From positions 1 through 38,895 of the forward strand of contig JAISNN010000053.1 in NCBI GenBank assembly GCA_031276195.1: DNA of 38,895 nucleotides. The letters run 5' to 3'. The notes beneath the pieces are model-generated. The model was not told the DNA's origin and made no database searches. It saw nothing but the letters and a program-made list of their open reading frames with translations. Position 1 is the first letter of the stretch; each line of letters opens with the position of its first letter. Made by a program: the position numbers and the translations under genes. The DNA comes from Clostridiales bacterium (lineage in GTDB: Bacteria; Bacillota; Clostridia; Christensenellales; JAISNN01). This document shows positions 1 through 6,929 of the stretch, piece after piece.

Positions 1-428
1 GTATTTCTTACAAAATCAGGCAATTTATCGTTTTGATATGCTTCGATAATTTTTTCCCTTGTCGAAAACAACTCGAACCAATCGAGAATTTTCTTAATCG
101 TTCCGTCCATCGTGTCGGCGTACCCAAGCCTATCCCGAATATGGCAATTCACCATTTTGCTCTCGCCGCTCGGATTTAATTTATTTACAATGATGCCTAC
201 ATATAAGAAAAAGTTCTCTCTGTCAAATTGAGAATTTTGAAAGTTAAGGCAAAACGTAACGAATCCGTCGTTTTTGAACCAGTTTAAGTTTTTGCGCGAA
301 TATCCTTTCGCTTTCAAGTCAACCTTTAATTTTTCAAGAAAAATCGCTTTGGATGAATGTTCATGCCCCTCTTCTTCCGTCGTTATTTCTAAACAAGTAT
401 CTGCTTTTGCTATAATAGTCGTATACAT
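1..428 (-). CDS. DUF4304-like protein, 3' end cut by window edge
   Basis: The frame runs from ATG at 428 to the window edge without a stop (about 142 residues visible). It begins MYTTIIAKADTCLE and contains the pattern LKAKGYSRKNLNWFKNDGF followed by VTFCLNFQNSQFD and FFLYVGI. That resembles DUF4304 proteins, in which a long-chain 'GF.RKG..W' segment precedes beta strands. The domain's biochemical role is unknown and I assign none. A GGAGG ribosome site (438-442) lies inside the end of the upstream HTH gene. The two genes overlap by one base (TAATG), so they are probably translationally coupled. No signal peptide or membrane segment is visible. The family call is from memory of the motif pattern and is moderately sure; the gene itself is well supported. 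Confidence 0.6.
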   Translation of the reverse strand, partial: MYTTIIAKADTCLEITTEEEGHEHSSKAIFLEKLKVDLKAKGYSRKNLNWFKNDGFVTFCLNFQNSQFDRENFFLYVGIIVNKLNPSGESKMVNCHIRDRLGYADTMDGTIKKILDWFELFSTREKIIEAYQNDKLPDFVRN

Positions 429-568
429 TATTTTTTACCTCCATAATCGCTGAGCAAAGACAACGATATACCGAGATACTCCGCAATCTGTTTCAGCGTT
501 ATCTCCCTCGCCATCCTCGTCTCTCTGATAAAATCCCCAAACCTCTTTATATTATTCGGTTTCTCCAT
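428..568 (-). CDS. 46-aa truncated XRE-type helix-turn-helix protein
   Basis: A short ORF starts at ATG 568 behind an AAAGGAG site (574-580) and ends with TAA at 428-430. It reads MEKPNNIKRFGDFIRE, then ITLKQIAEYLGISLSLLSDY and a GGKK tail. The middle matches helices 2 and 3 of a Cro/C1-type HTH ('T.K.IAE.LGIS.S.LSD.E.G'). The protein stops exactly where a normal domain would continue with 'IEKGRR' and helices 4-5. It is therefore either a minimal DNA-binding peptide or a 3'-truncated regulator. The good ribosome site and the TAATG overlap with the DUF4304-like gene suggest it is still translated. It is too short to be found by usual length cut-offs. Confidence 0.6.
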   Translation of the reverse strand: MEKPNNIKRFGDFIRETRMAREITLKQIAEYLGISLSLLSDYGGKK

Positions 569-608
569 TCTCTCTCCTTTCGCAAGTCCACGCTAAACCG
601 CCGCGCTT

Positions 609-1568
609 TTATCGTTTTTTAAGCGGTGTAGAACGAAGTTTACGCTTTTTAAGATAAAAAAACGTAACGGTTGCGGCGGTTAAAACTGCGGCGGGGATTA
701 TGATAAATAAAACCCATAGGTTTGAACCGTCGGGCGGAGGGGCGGGAGGGTCGATTACGCACGCTTTTTTCAGCGTTTCGAAAATCAGTTCCTGTCCTTT
801 CAGCGTGGGGTGCGGATCGAAGTCAAACGACATTGTCGTCATATCGACATAGGCTTCCGCTATTTTTTCGCCGCCGTCATACGCGCCGAACGCCGAAAAA
901 ATATCTACGGGGGTTATGCCATTCGCGGCGCATTTTTCTATTATGACCGCGTTCATTTTTTCTATCCATTCCTCCGCCGTTACGCCTAAATTAAAGCGGT
1001 TTATTCCGAGTATCGGGTTGTCCGCGATTATTCCGTCGTACGGATTATATAATGTCAAGACCGTTATATTTTCGTTATACCCTTTCAATATGCTCAAAAT
1101 CTCTCCGAAATTATTTTCAAAGCCGCTTACCGCTTGGCGGAAACGCCCTCTCATTTCCTCGCTTTTCAGCCTTTTTACGAATCCGTTTATCTCGTCCGCA
1201 TCGGTATTCCCGTCTTCGAGTCCCGCCGCCTCGCCGCTTATTATGCTTAAAATATCGTTCGCGCCGATGTATAATATGACTTCTTCGGCGGTTTTTACGG
1301 CTTCGATTCGCTCTTGCTCCGCGTCCCTAAGCAATGCCAATAACCCGGCCGAATCCAACCCGTTCACCGCGTAATTGATAAGCCCTCTCCCTCTTTCGTC
1401 CGCAAACATTTTCGCATACGAATTATCTTCCCCAACGCCGTATCCGTACGTTATCGAATCCCCGAATGCCGCTATATTTTTAATATTGTCCGCAAAAGCC
1501 GAACGGGTAGATCCGACGGCGAAACCGCAAAAAAGAATAACACCTAACAAAAAAAATTTTGTTTTCAC
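609..1568 (-). CDS. SGNH/GDSL-family hydrolase, membrane anchored
   Basis: This 319-aa protein has an N-terminal signal peptide (MKTKFFLLGVILFCG..., cleavage near SAFA-D). The SGNH blocks follow: block I FGDSITYGYG with the nucleophile Ser, block II NG in AVNGLDS, block III YIGANDIL with the oxyanion Asn, and block V FDPHPTLKG with the Asp/His pair. A single hydrophobic segment near residues 283-307, followed by KKRKLRSTPLKKR, is a C-terminal anchor with a positive cytoplasmic tail, so the enzyme sits outside the cell on the membrane. The family includes esterases, lipases and deacetylases; the substrate cannot be told. The start is GTG, supported by an AGGGGGA site 8 nt upstream. It lies 3 nt after the stop of the ABC transporter gene, so the two form an operon. 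Confidence 0.85.
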   Translation of the reverse strand: MKTKFFLLGVILFCGFAVGSTRSAFADNIKNIAAFGDSITYGYGVGEDNSYAKMFADERGRGLINYAVNGLDSAGLLALLRDAEQERIEAVKTAEEVILYIGANDILSIISGEAAGLEDGNTDADEINGFVKRLKSEEMRGRFRQAVSGFENNFGEILSILKGYNENITVLTLYNPYDGIIADNPILGINRFNLGVTAEEWIEKMNAVIIEKCAANGITPVDIFSAFGAYDGGEKIAEAYVDMTTMSFDFDPHPTLKGQELIFETLKKACVIDPPAPPPDGSNLWVLFIIIPAAVLTAATVTFFYLKKRKLRSTPLKKR

Positions 1569-1571
1569 CGT

Positions 1572-4106
1572 TTAATCCCCCTTAGTTTTCACCGCGTCTA
1601 TCGGTTTCATCTTTATTATGCCCGCAAGCGGTATGACGCTCGCTATAATGACGGTAAAAGCGTTGCCTATCGCGGCTATAACGAAAGTGAGCGGCGTAAG
1701 CGACAGAACCGAAATCGTATTGACAAACATTTTCGTAAGCTGCGAATTTAAAACGGCTACGCCTATAAACGACAAAACGACGGACATCACCGCGCTTATA
1801 ACAAACAACGCCGCGCCCTCTATGACAAATATTTTCGCCGCGTCTATACCGCGCGCGCCCATAGCGCGTAAAATACCTATTTCCTTTTGCTTTGAGGTTA
1901 CGGAAGAAGATATAAAATTAAACAATAAAAGCAGCACGAAAATAAATAAAATCGCGCTGACTCCGCCTAAAATTTGCGACAGCAGTTTGAACAGCATATT
2001 CATCGCTTCGAGTTCGCCCGTCGCGTACGTAACATACGCGACGCCTTCGCCGTCCAAATATTTCAGCATGTTTTCGTTGTCGGCTTTGCCGCCTAAAAGC
2101 GGCAAGTAAGCGTTCGTAACGACGAGGCTTTCTTTCAAAAACTTATTTTTAGTGTTTAAATTCGTTAAGACCGCGCCGCTCAAAGCGTACTCCGCCGCAT
2201 AGTCGTAAACGCCGACGATTTTCAATTCCGTAAAAGAGGGTTCTCTGGACGCGTCCGTTATTTTAAGGGAAAAGACGGCGTTTTCAAAATCCTCCGGCTT
2301 TAATTCGTCGAAAGTGTAAACGTTTTCCTCTAATAAATTGTCTAAAAAACTTTTGCCGACTATGATTTCGTTGTCGTTTAAAGGCGTCGTATCGGAATAG
2401 CCTTTTTTATAGACTATCGGAAAGTCCGCTTTTACGGCGGACAAAACCTCCGCCGCGCTCCGCACCCCGATTACGTTCAAATTCAGGCTTATATCGCCGC
2501 CGTCCGAGCCGATAAACGCGGACGCGGGGATTATGATATTAGCCTTCGCGCCGTCGTAAAGCGCGCCCTTTACGGTCAACGCCGCCGAATAAATATTCGC
2601 ATAATTGAATTTATATTCAAAACTCCTCTCTTTGTTCCCGACCGTACTTTTATAGTCCGTGTTGAAAATTCCGACGATTTTAAAGGTTATCCCTCCGTAA
2701 TCGAAGTAAGCGTTCAATATTTTACCGTACCCCGTATTCGGCACGACCTCGCCGCTATCGAATTTCGCGCCGAAAAACATTATGCCGTCGGCGAGAAAGT
2801 CGGATATTAAAATTTCGACGGCGTTTTTGCTCTTTTTCGGGTATCGCCCCATTTTTAGCGACGAACCGTAAAAGCCTTTCAACGTTTCCTCCGAAAACCC
2901 GCCCGCGACTTCCACAAGCATACCGATTTCGTTTTTAAACGCGTTCGACGGCGGCATTTCCTCACGCGGAATTTCACGGTAAGCCGTCAATTTTATAGGG
3001 TATCCGTAGCCCTTAAAAGGTTCGGCGTAATTTTGAGCGATATTATCGATAACGCCGTCCGAAAATTCGATCGGAACGGCTTCCTCCCCGCCATCGCCGT
3101 TTATTTCTTGCCGGTTGTTTATAAGGAGCAGCGTGTCTATGCCGAGTTTGCCAAAGGTGTTGACCGCCGCCGTCCGCGGCGTATAGTTCCGCATGGTGTC
3201 CGCCAAACAAAAAGCGGTAAGCGCGATAACGCTTAAAAGGCACATAAAAATAAAGCGGATTTTTTTCGCTTTGAAATTTGAAATTCCGATTAAAGCCGCC
3301 CGCAAAAACGGAAAACCCGTTTTTGTGCGTTTAAAATTCTCCGCCTCGACCTCGGGTTCGTCCGAAGTGGGACGGAACGCCTTGTCGATTTTCTTTAAGT
3401 ATTCCGCGCGCGCCGCGTCTATATCCACGTCTTCGGTTTTGGTCAAGTCCGAAGCGATAAGCCCGTCGCTGAGCGTGATAACCCTATCACCGTAATACAC
3501 CGCGTTGTCTTGATCGTGGCTGATGATAACCACAAGCCGCGAAAGCGACAATTTCTTAAAGAGTTCAAAAATCTGCTTGCCCGTTCCCTCGTCGAGGCTG
3601 CCCGTCGGCTCGTCCGCAAACACGATTTTAGGATCTTTGATAAGCGCGCGGGCTATCGACACGCGCTGACGCTGACCGCCCGACAACTCGAAGGGCATAT
3701 GACTCCCGTATCCCTCCAAATCGACCTGTTTCAGCGCGTCCTCGATCTTTTCTTGCGAAGGAACGTCGCCGCGCAATTCCAAGCCGAGAGAGATATTTTC
3801 TTTTATGTTGAGTTCGTCTATCAAGCCGAAGTCCTGAAAAATATATCCCGCGTAGGTGTTTCTGTAAGCGTCGAAATCGGACTGTTTGAAATCTTTCGTC
3901 GATTTTCCGTCCACGACGATTTCGCCCTCGTTCGCCGAGTCCATTCCGCTGGCTATGTTGAGCAGCGTACTCTTTCCGCTGCCCGATTTTCCGCAAACAA
4001 AAATAAGTCCCTTATCGGGAAACGATAAGGAAACGTTATTTAAAGCGCGGCATTCTCCGCCGCGTTTCGATCGGTATATTTTCGTAATGTTACGTAATAT
4101 AAGCAT
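1572..4106 (-). CDS. Fused ABC transporter ATPase/FtsX-like permease (MacB-like)
   Basis: This 844-aa protein has an ATPase at residues 1-225: Walker A GKSGSGKSTLLN, signature LSGGQRQRVSIARAL, Walker B IVFADEPTGSLD, then the H-loop His in IISHDQ. After a linker comes one membrane helix (about residues 284-303), a large extracytoplasmic region of nearly 400 residues, and a C-terminal FtsX/MacB-type domain. That domain has three membrane helices and the typical KQKEIGILRAMGA loop. Such proteins are mechanotransmission-type transporters rather than classic pumps, often acting on lipoproteins, peptides or cell-wall enzymes. The downstream SGNH hydrolase may be a functional partner (inference). 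The start ATG has no ribosome site, and the promoter places the transcript start at or next to it. Confidence 0.88.
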   Translation of the reverse strand: MLILRNITKIYRSKRGGECRALNNVSLSFPDKGLIFVCGKSGSGKSTLLNIASGMDSANEGEIVVDGKSTKDFKQSDFDAYRNTYAGYIFQDFGLIDELNIKENISLGLELRGDVPSQEKIEDALKQVDLEGYGSHMPFELSGGQRQRVSIARALIKDPKIVFADEPTGSLDEGTGKQIFELFKKLSLSRLVVIISHDQDNAVYYGDRVITLSDGLIASDLTKTEDVDIDAARAEYLKKIDKAFRPTSDEPEVEAENFKRTKTGFPFLRAALIGISNFKAKKIRFIFMCLLSVIALTAFCLADTMRNYTPRTAAVNTFGKLGIDTLLLINNRQEINGDGGEEAVPIEFSDGVIDNIAQNYAEPFKGYGYPIKLTAYREIPREEMPPSNAFKNEIGMLVEVAGGFSEETLKGFYGSSLKMGRYPKKSKNAVEILISDFLADGIMFFGAKFDSGEVVPNTGYGKILNAYFDYGGITFKIVGIFNTDYKSTVGNKERSFEYKFNYANIYSAALTVKGALYDGAKANIIIPASAFIGSDGGDISLNLNVIGVRSAAEVLSAVKADFPIVYKKGYSDTTPLNDNEIIVGKSFLDNLLEENVYTFDELKPEDFENAVFSLKITDASREPSFTELKIVGVYDYAAEYALSGAVLTNLNTKNKFLKESLVVTNAYLPLLGGKADNENMLKYLDGEGVAYVTYATGELEAMNMLFKLLSQILGGVSAILFIFVLLLLFNFISSSVTSKQKEIGILRAMGARGIDAAKIFVIEGAALFVISAVMSVVLSFIGVAVLNSQLTKMFVNTISVLSLTPLTFVIAAIGNAFTVIIASVIPLAGIIKMKPIDAVKTKGD

Positions 4107-4112
4107 AATTAT

Positions 4113-4141
4113 ATTATATACATATTTAACTAAAAAGTCAA
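4113..4141 (-). promoter_or_regulatory. Promoter for ABC/SGNH operon, possibly leaderless transcript
   Basis: Minus-strand -35 TTGACT (4136-4141) and -10 TATAAT (4113-4118) are separated by 17 nt. Only six bases lie between the -10 box and the ATG at 4106, so transcription should begin at about the start codon. No Shine-Dalgarno sequence is present. Confidence 0.7.
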
Positions 4142-4224
4142 AAAAATGTTCCTCTTTTTTGTATATTTTAAAAAATTCATATGTTATATAGCCTCCGCGC
4201 CCGCGCCTTATCCGGCATTTTCAT

Positions 4225-4294
4225 CTATGAATACACGCTCTTAATTTCAAATCCTATTCTAAGATTCGCATAATTCGTGTAAAAAATAATCCGT
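4225..4294 (-). pseudogene. Relic of the lipoprotein 3' end, duplicated downstream
   Basis: Directly after the stop of the GLUG lipoprotein, the minus strand encodes YTNYANLRIGFEIKSVYS followed by TAG at 4225-4227. This parallels YTKFRIGLETKAYAF near the C-terminus of the intact gene, and the DNA of the two stretches is visibly similar. It has no start codon or ribosome site, so it is a leftover duplicate of a paralogous 3' end. Nothing else is seen between 4142 and 4224. Confidence 0.6.
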
Positions 4295-6208
4295 CTACCT
4301 CTGCGCCTCAAAAGTAACATAAGCGGTATTAAACCACCAAACCGCGTCCGTAAAGGCGTACGCCTTAGTTTCAAGTCCTATTCTAAACTTCGTATAAGTG
4401 GTGAAACTGTCTATCGGAACCGTTACTTCGTACTTAACCGTATACCATTCTTCCTTATTCACGTTCAAATTTTCTTTCAAAAACACGCGTTTTCCGTCCA
4501 AATCGAGCCATATGCTTCTCCCGTCGCCCTTATCCTGCGCGCGTATTTGGAATTCCATAGTAATTTTAATCGTTTTGCGGCCTTTCTCTTTTAATCTGTC
4601 TATATCCAAGCCGATCGAACGCTCTTTCGTGTGCCTGTGTCCGCCGTATTTATTGTCGTCGCTCCTTACGGAGTCCCCGTCGTAGACATAAACCGTAATC
4701 GATTCCGCGTCGGTTAAAATTATAGCGTCGTTTATGCTCTTGCCGTAGGATTCGTTTATTCCGTTTCCTATAAAGACAAGACGGTTCGGGTATTGTCCGC
4801 CGCCGAAAGAATTCAAAATATCCGTTTCTATACGCGAATTTATTATACCGCCGTCCGCCGGCAAGCCCACGATTCCGCCCGCGCTCAACTGCCCCGCTAT
4901 AAGCCCGATAACCGGCTGAACCGTCTCGGGCGAGATATGCTCTATGCCCGCGATTTTTATGGACGCGCCGTCAAGTCTCGCCCCGTCGATTAAGGTATCC
5001 GCCGCGTTTCCCGCGATTCCGCCCGCGGTTTTATTCGCCGTATTTATATAAATCTCGATTTTTGAATTTTCTACGGCGGCGTTCTTTATCTCGGAATTCC
5101 GAACGTAACCGACTATTCCTCCCGCGTCGCCGCCCGCATGTATCTCTACCGCCGCTTCGCAGTTTTTGACCGATACGCCGCTCGCGTAACCCGTTAAGCC
5201 GCCCGCCCGCGAAAGGTATCTTTTTACCCGCAAAACGCCCGACACGGAAACGTCCGTTATTACCGCGCCGTCCGATTTACCCGCCAAAATGCCCGCGTTC
5301 ACCGCCGCGCCGCCTTGATATTCTCCGCAGTCTATATCGAAATTATTTAAAGAAAAATTATAAACCTTGCCCGACAATTCGCCGAAAAGCCCTATATTTT
5401 TCTCCGCGTCAAACTTCTCGCCGCCGAATTTCAGCGCAAGCCCCGACACCGCGTGTCCGTTTCCGTCGAGCGTCCCGCCGAAATACGGAATCGGAAAGCC
5501 GGCGGAATCCGCGCCGAAACCTATATCCGCCGTCAAAATATAATCCCCGTTCGGATCTTTTTCGATCGCCGCCAAATCCGCTACGGATGAAATTTCCGTT
5601 CTCTTTTTCGACGCAATCTCCGCCGTTCCGTAAACGATGCCGTCCGCGCGCGCCGTTATAACCACCGCAATACCGTCCGGAAAATCCTTAGGCAAATACA
5701 AAACGTTATTTCTAATTTCCGCGTTTTCGGCGTCCGCGATAAGCGTAACGTTTTTATTCGACGCGTTCGACGGCGTTAAGGCAATTTCTAAGGGCAGGCT
5801 TTCTCCGACTATGCAAGCCGTTTTTCCGTCCGATCCCGAAATTTGCACCGATTGCAGCGGAATAAAACGCTTCTCCACGTCTACGGTTTGCCTTATATTT
5901 TCATCGCTCTTTAAAGTTACGGTCAAAATATCGTTAAACTCGTTCGGCGCGCCGTCTTTAACGTATACTTTCCCGTTCTGAACGTATACGTGTTCGCCCG
6001 AAAACCAAAATTCGGAATAATCGACGTTTTCGATCCCGCCGTCCGACATTTTGACCGCAAGACGCGGCAAACCGACGGCGGCGTCGTACATTACTATGCC
6101 GTCGATTTTTTCAATCGCGTCCGCTTTCCGCCCATTCTCCGGCACACATGCCGCCGTAACAAGCAAAAGTACCGCCGTAAAACAAATTAACAATACCTTT
6201 TTTCTCAT
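4295..6208 (-). CDS. Secreted lipoprotein with GLUG-type repeats
   Basis: This 637-aa protein has a lipoprotein signal peptide MRKKVLLICF...LVTAAC, with Cys21 as the lipidated residue. Residues 100-200 look like a bacterial Ig-like domain. From about residue 205, 'IEKDPNGDYILTADIGFG' and repeated 'GGLTGYASGVSVKNCEA', 'GGIVGYVRNSEIKNAAVENS', 'GGIAGNAADTLIDGARLDG' units are GLUG-type beta-helix repeats, common in large surface proteins. The last 150 residues (DSVRSDDNKYGGH... to WWFNTAYVTFEAQR) look like a beta-rich, possibly carbohydrate-related domain that I cannot name. It is probably anchored outside the cell and binding or adhesive (inference). An in-frame GTG at 6217 is possible, but ATG 6208 is preferred because GAGG lies just before it. 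Relics of related 3' ends flank it on both sides. Confidence 0.8.
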   Translation of the reverse strand: MRKKVLLICFTAVLLLVTAACVPENGRKADAIEKIDGIVMYDAAVGLPRLAVKMSDGGIENVDYSEFWFSGEHVYVQNGKVYVKDGAPNEFNDILTVTLKSDENIRQTVDVEKRFIPLQSVQISGSDGKTACIVGESLPLEIALTPSNASNKNVTLIADAENAEIRNNVLYLPKDFPDGIAVVITARADGIVYGTAEIASKKRTEISSVADLAAIEKDPNGDYILTADIGFGADSAGFPIPYFGGTLDGNGHAVSGLALKFGGEKFDAEKNIGLFGELSGKVYNFSLNNFDIDCGEYQGGAAVNAGILAGKSDGAVITDVSVSGVLRVKRYLSRAGGLTGYASGVSVKNCEAAVEIHAGGDAGGIVGYVRNSEIKNAAVENSKIEIYINTANKTAGGIAGNAADTLIDGARLDGASIKIAGIEHISPETVQPVIGLIAGQLSAGGIVGLPADGGIINSRIETDILNSFGGGQYPNRLVFIGNGINESYGKSINDAIILTDAESITVYVYDGDSVRSDDNKYGGHRHTKERSIGLDIDRLKEKGRKTIKITMEFQIRAQDKGDGRSIWLDLDGKRVFLKENLNVNKEEWYTVKYEVTVPIDSFTTYTKFRIGLETKAYAFTDAVWWFNTAYVTFEAQR

Positions 6209-6213
6209 ACACC

Positions 6214-6280
6214 TCACTTAACCGCCGTCAATGTTATATTCGCCTCGTTAAACCACCAATTATCATTGTGAAACCATATT
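6214..6280 (-). pseudogene. Relic of a lipoprotein C-terminus (WWFNEANITLTAV)
   Basis: The minus strand encodes SIWFHNDNWWFNEANITLTA, then VK and TGA at 6214-6216. This parallels the very end of the intact lipoprotein downstream, DAVWWFNTAYVTFEAQR. Only the last 15-20 codons remain, joined in another frame to the HINT relic. It probably marks a lost paralogue or a recombination junction. Confidence 0.5.
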
Positions 6281-6517
6281 GATTAATCTGTCTCCCGCCC
6301 TTAATTCTACCGCACTTACCCACTCTCTGTCAAGCGTATAAAACTTATGTCCCGGCGTGGATATAATTTCCTGTCCGTCGTTTGTCGTGATTTTTGTCAA
6401 TTCGTATGTTTCATTCTCAAACGTTTGTAATACCCTCTTGTTCTCTACTTCTCCCGTCAGTTCGTTATAACTCTTGACATAATCCCCGACCTTTATATCC
6501 TCAATCACCGTTGTCAT
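6263..6517 (-). pseudogene. HINT-domain fragment (polymorphic toxin/pretoxin type)
   Basis: About 84 codons encode MTTVIEDIKVGDYVKSYNEL, then ITTNDGQEIISTPGHKFYTL and WVSAVELRAGDRL. This is the Hedgehog/intein fold: 'I..IKVGD.V' block, 'TP.H.FY' block with the conserved His, and 'A.EL..GD.L'. The wording matches HINT domains of secreted Rhs/YD-type or pretoxin proteins more than inteins. The N-terminal self-cleaving Cys segment ('CF..GT') is missing, and no toxin domain follows because the frame stops at 6263. It is a non-functional fragment fused out of frame to a B-repeat fragment. Confidence 0.65.
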
Positions 6518-6530
6518 TCCGCTTGCCGGC

Positions 6531-6728
6531 GCCCGTCCTTGTCGGGTTCGGCGCGGAAAGAGTCTCGCCCGCGTGCGCCGTAATCGTCCGATATATGTTC
6601 CCGTCATAGAGCGAAACCGTAGTTTGCAAATAGTTCCAAACCGCTCTAAACTCCGCGCTTGCCGTCGTCGGGACAAATTCGCCTTTATATACGGCTCCGC
6701 CGTACTCCCAGCCTCCGAAAGTCCAACC
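6531..6728 (-). pseudogene. InlB B-repeat (Flg_new) surface-protein fragment
   Basis: In a different minus frame from the HINT piece, 66 open codons encode GWTFGGWEYGGAVYKGEFVP, FRAVWNY, VSLYDGNIYRTITAHAGETL and APNPTRTG. The pattern 'GW.FGGW...Y......A.W', followed by a new strand and 'PTRTGY', is the InlB B-repeat (Listeria-Bacteroides repeat) unit seen in long surface proteins. It has no start, lacks the rest of the protein, and ends abruptly at both sides in unrelated sequence. Confidence 0.55.
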
Positions 6729-6730
6729 CG

Positions 6731-6870
6731 CTTTCGATCACGCCGCCCTCGCTCGGGATTCAAAATCACCTTCCTTCCGCGTATTCCCTCTAAACTCCGC
6801 TCTGCGTAAACTGACTCTTATACAATTCCGAATAGACCCCCCGCGTTTCATAAGTTCGCCGCGGTTTCCG
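6731..6870 (-). pseudogene. Tandem duplicate of the exporter gene 3' end
   Basis: A segment of about 140 bp starting with ctttcgatcacgccgccctc occurs at 6731 and again at 6871. A related version occurs inside the ABC gene at 7012. The duplicate encodes GVIESGNRGELMKRGG and then the transporter's last codons, with one base missing relative to the intact copy (gac against gaac before the C run), so it is frameshifted. It is an inert copy of the exporter C-terminus plus its 3' flank. Confidence 0.75.
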
Positions 6871-6929
6871 CTTTCGATCACGCCGCCCTCGTTCGGGATT
6901 CAAAATCACCTTCCTTCCGCGTATTCCCT

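Noticed and set aside
6209-6217. GTG start of the GLUG lipoprotein
   Set aside because: The GTG adds three residues and has no ribosome site; GAGG lies directly before ATG 6208.
6263-6769. 168-aa intact HINT/intein protein
   Set aside because: Only the C-terminal 84 codons resemble a HINT domain. The N-terminal part is an out-of-frame reading of a B-repeat fragment and of the duplicated exporter end, and the catalytic Cys segment is missing.
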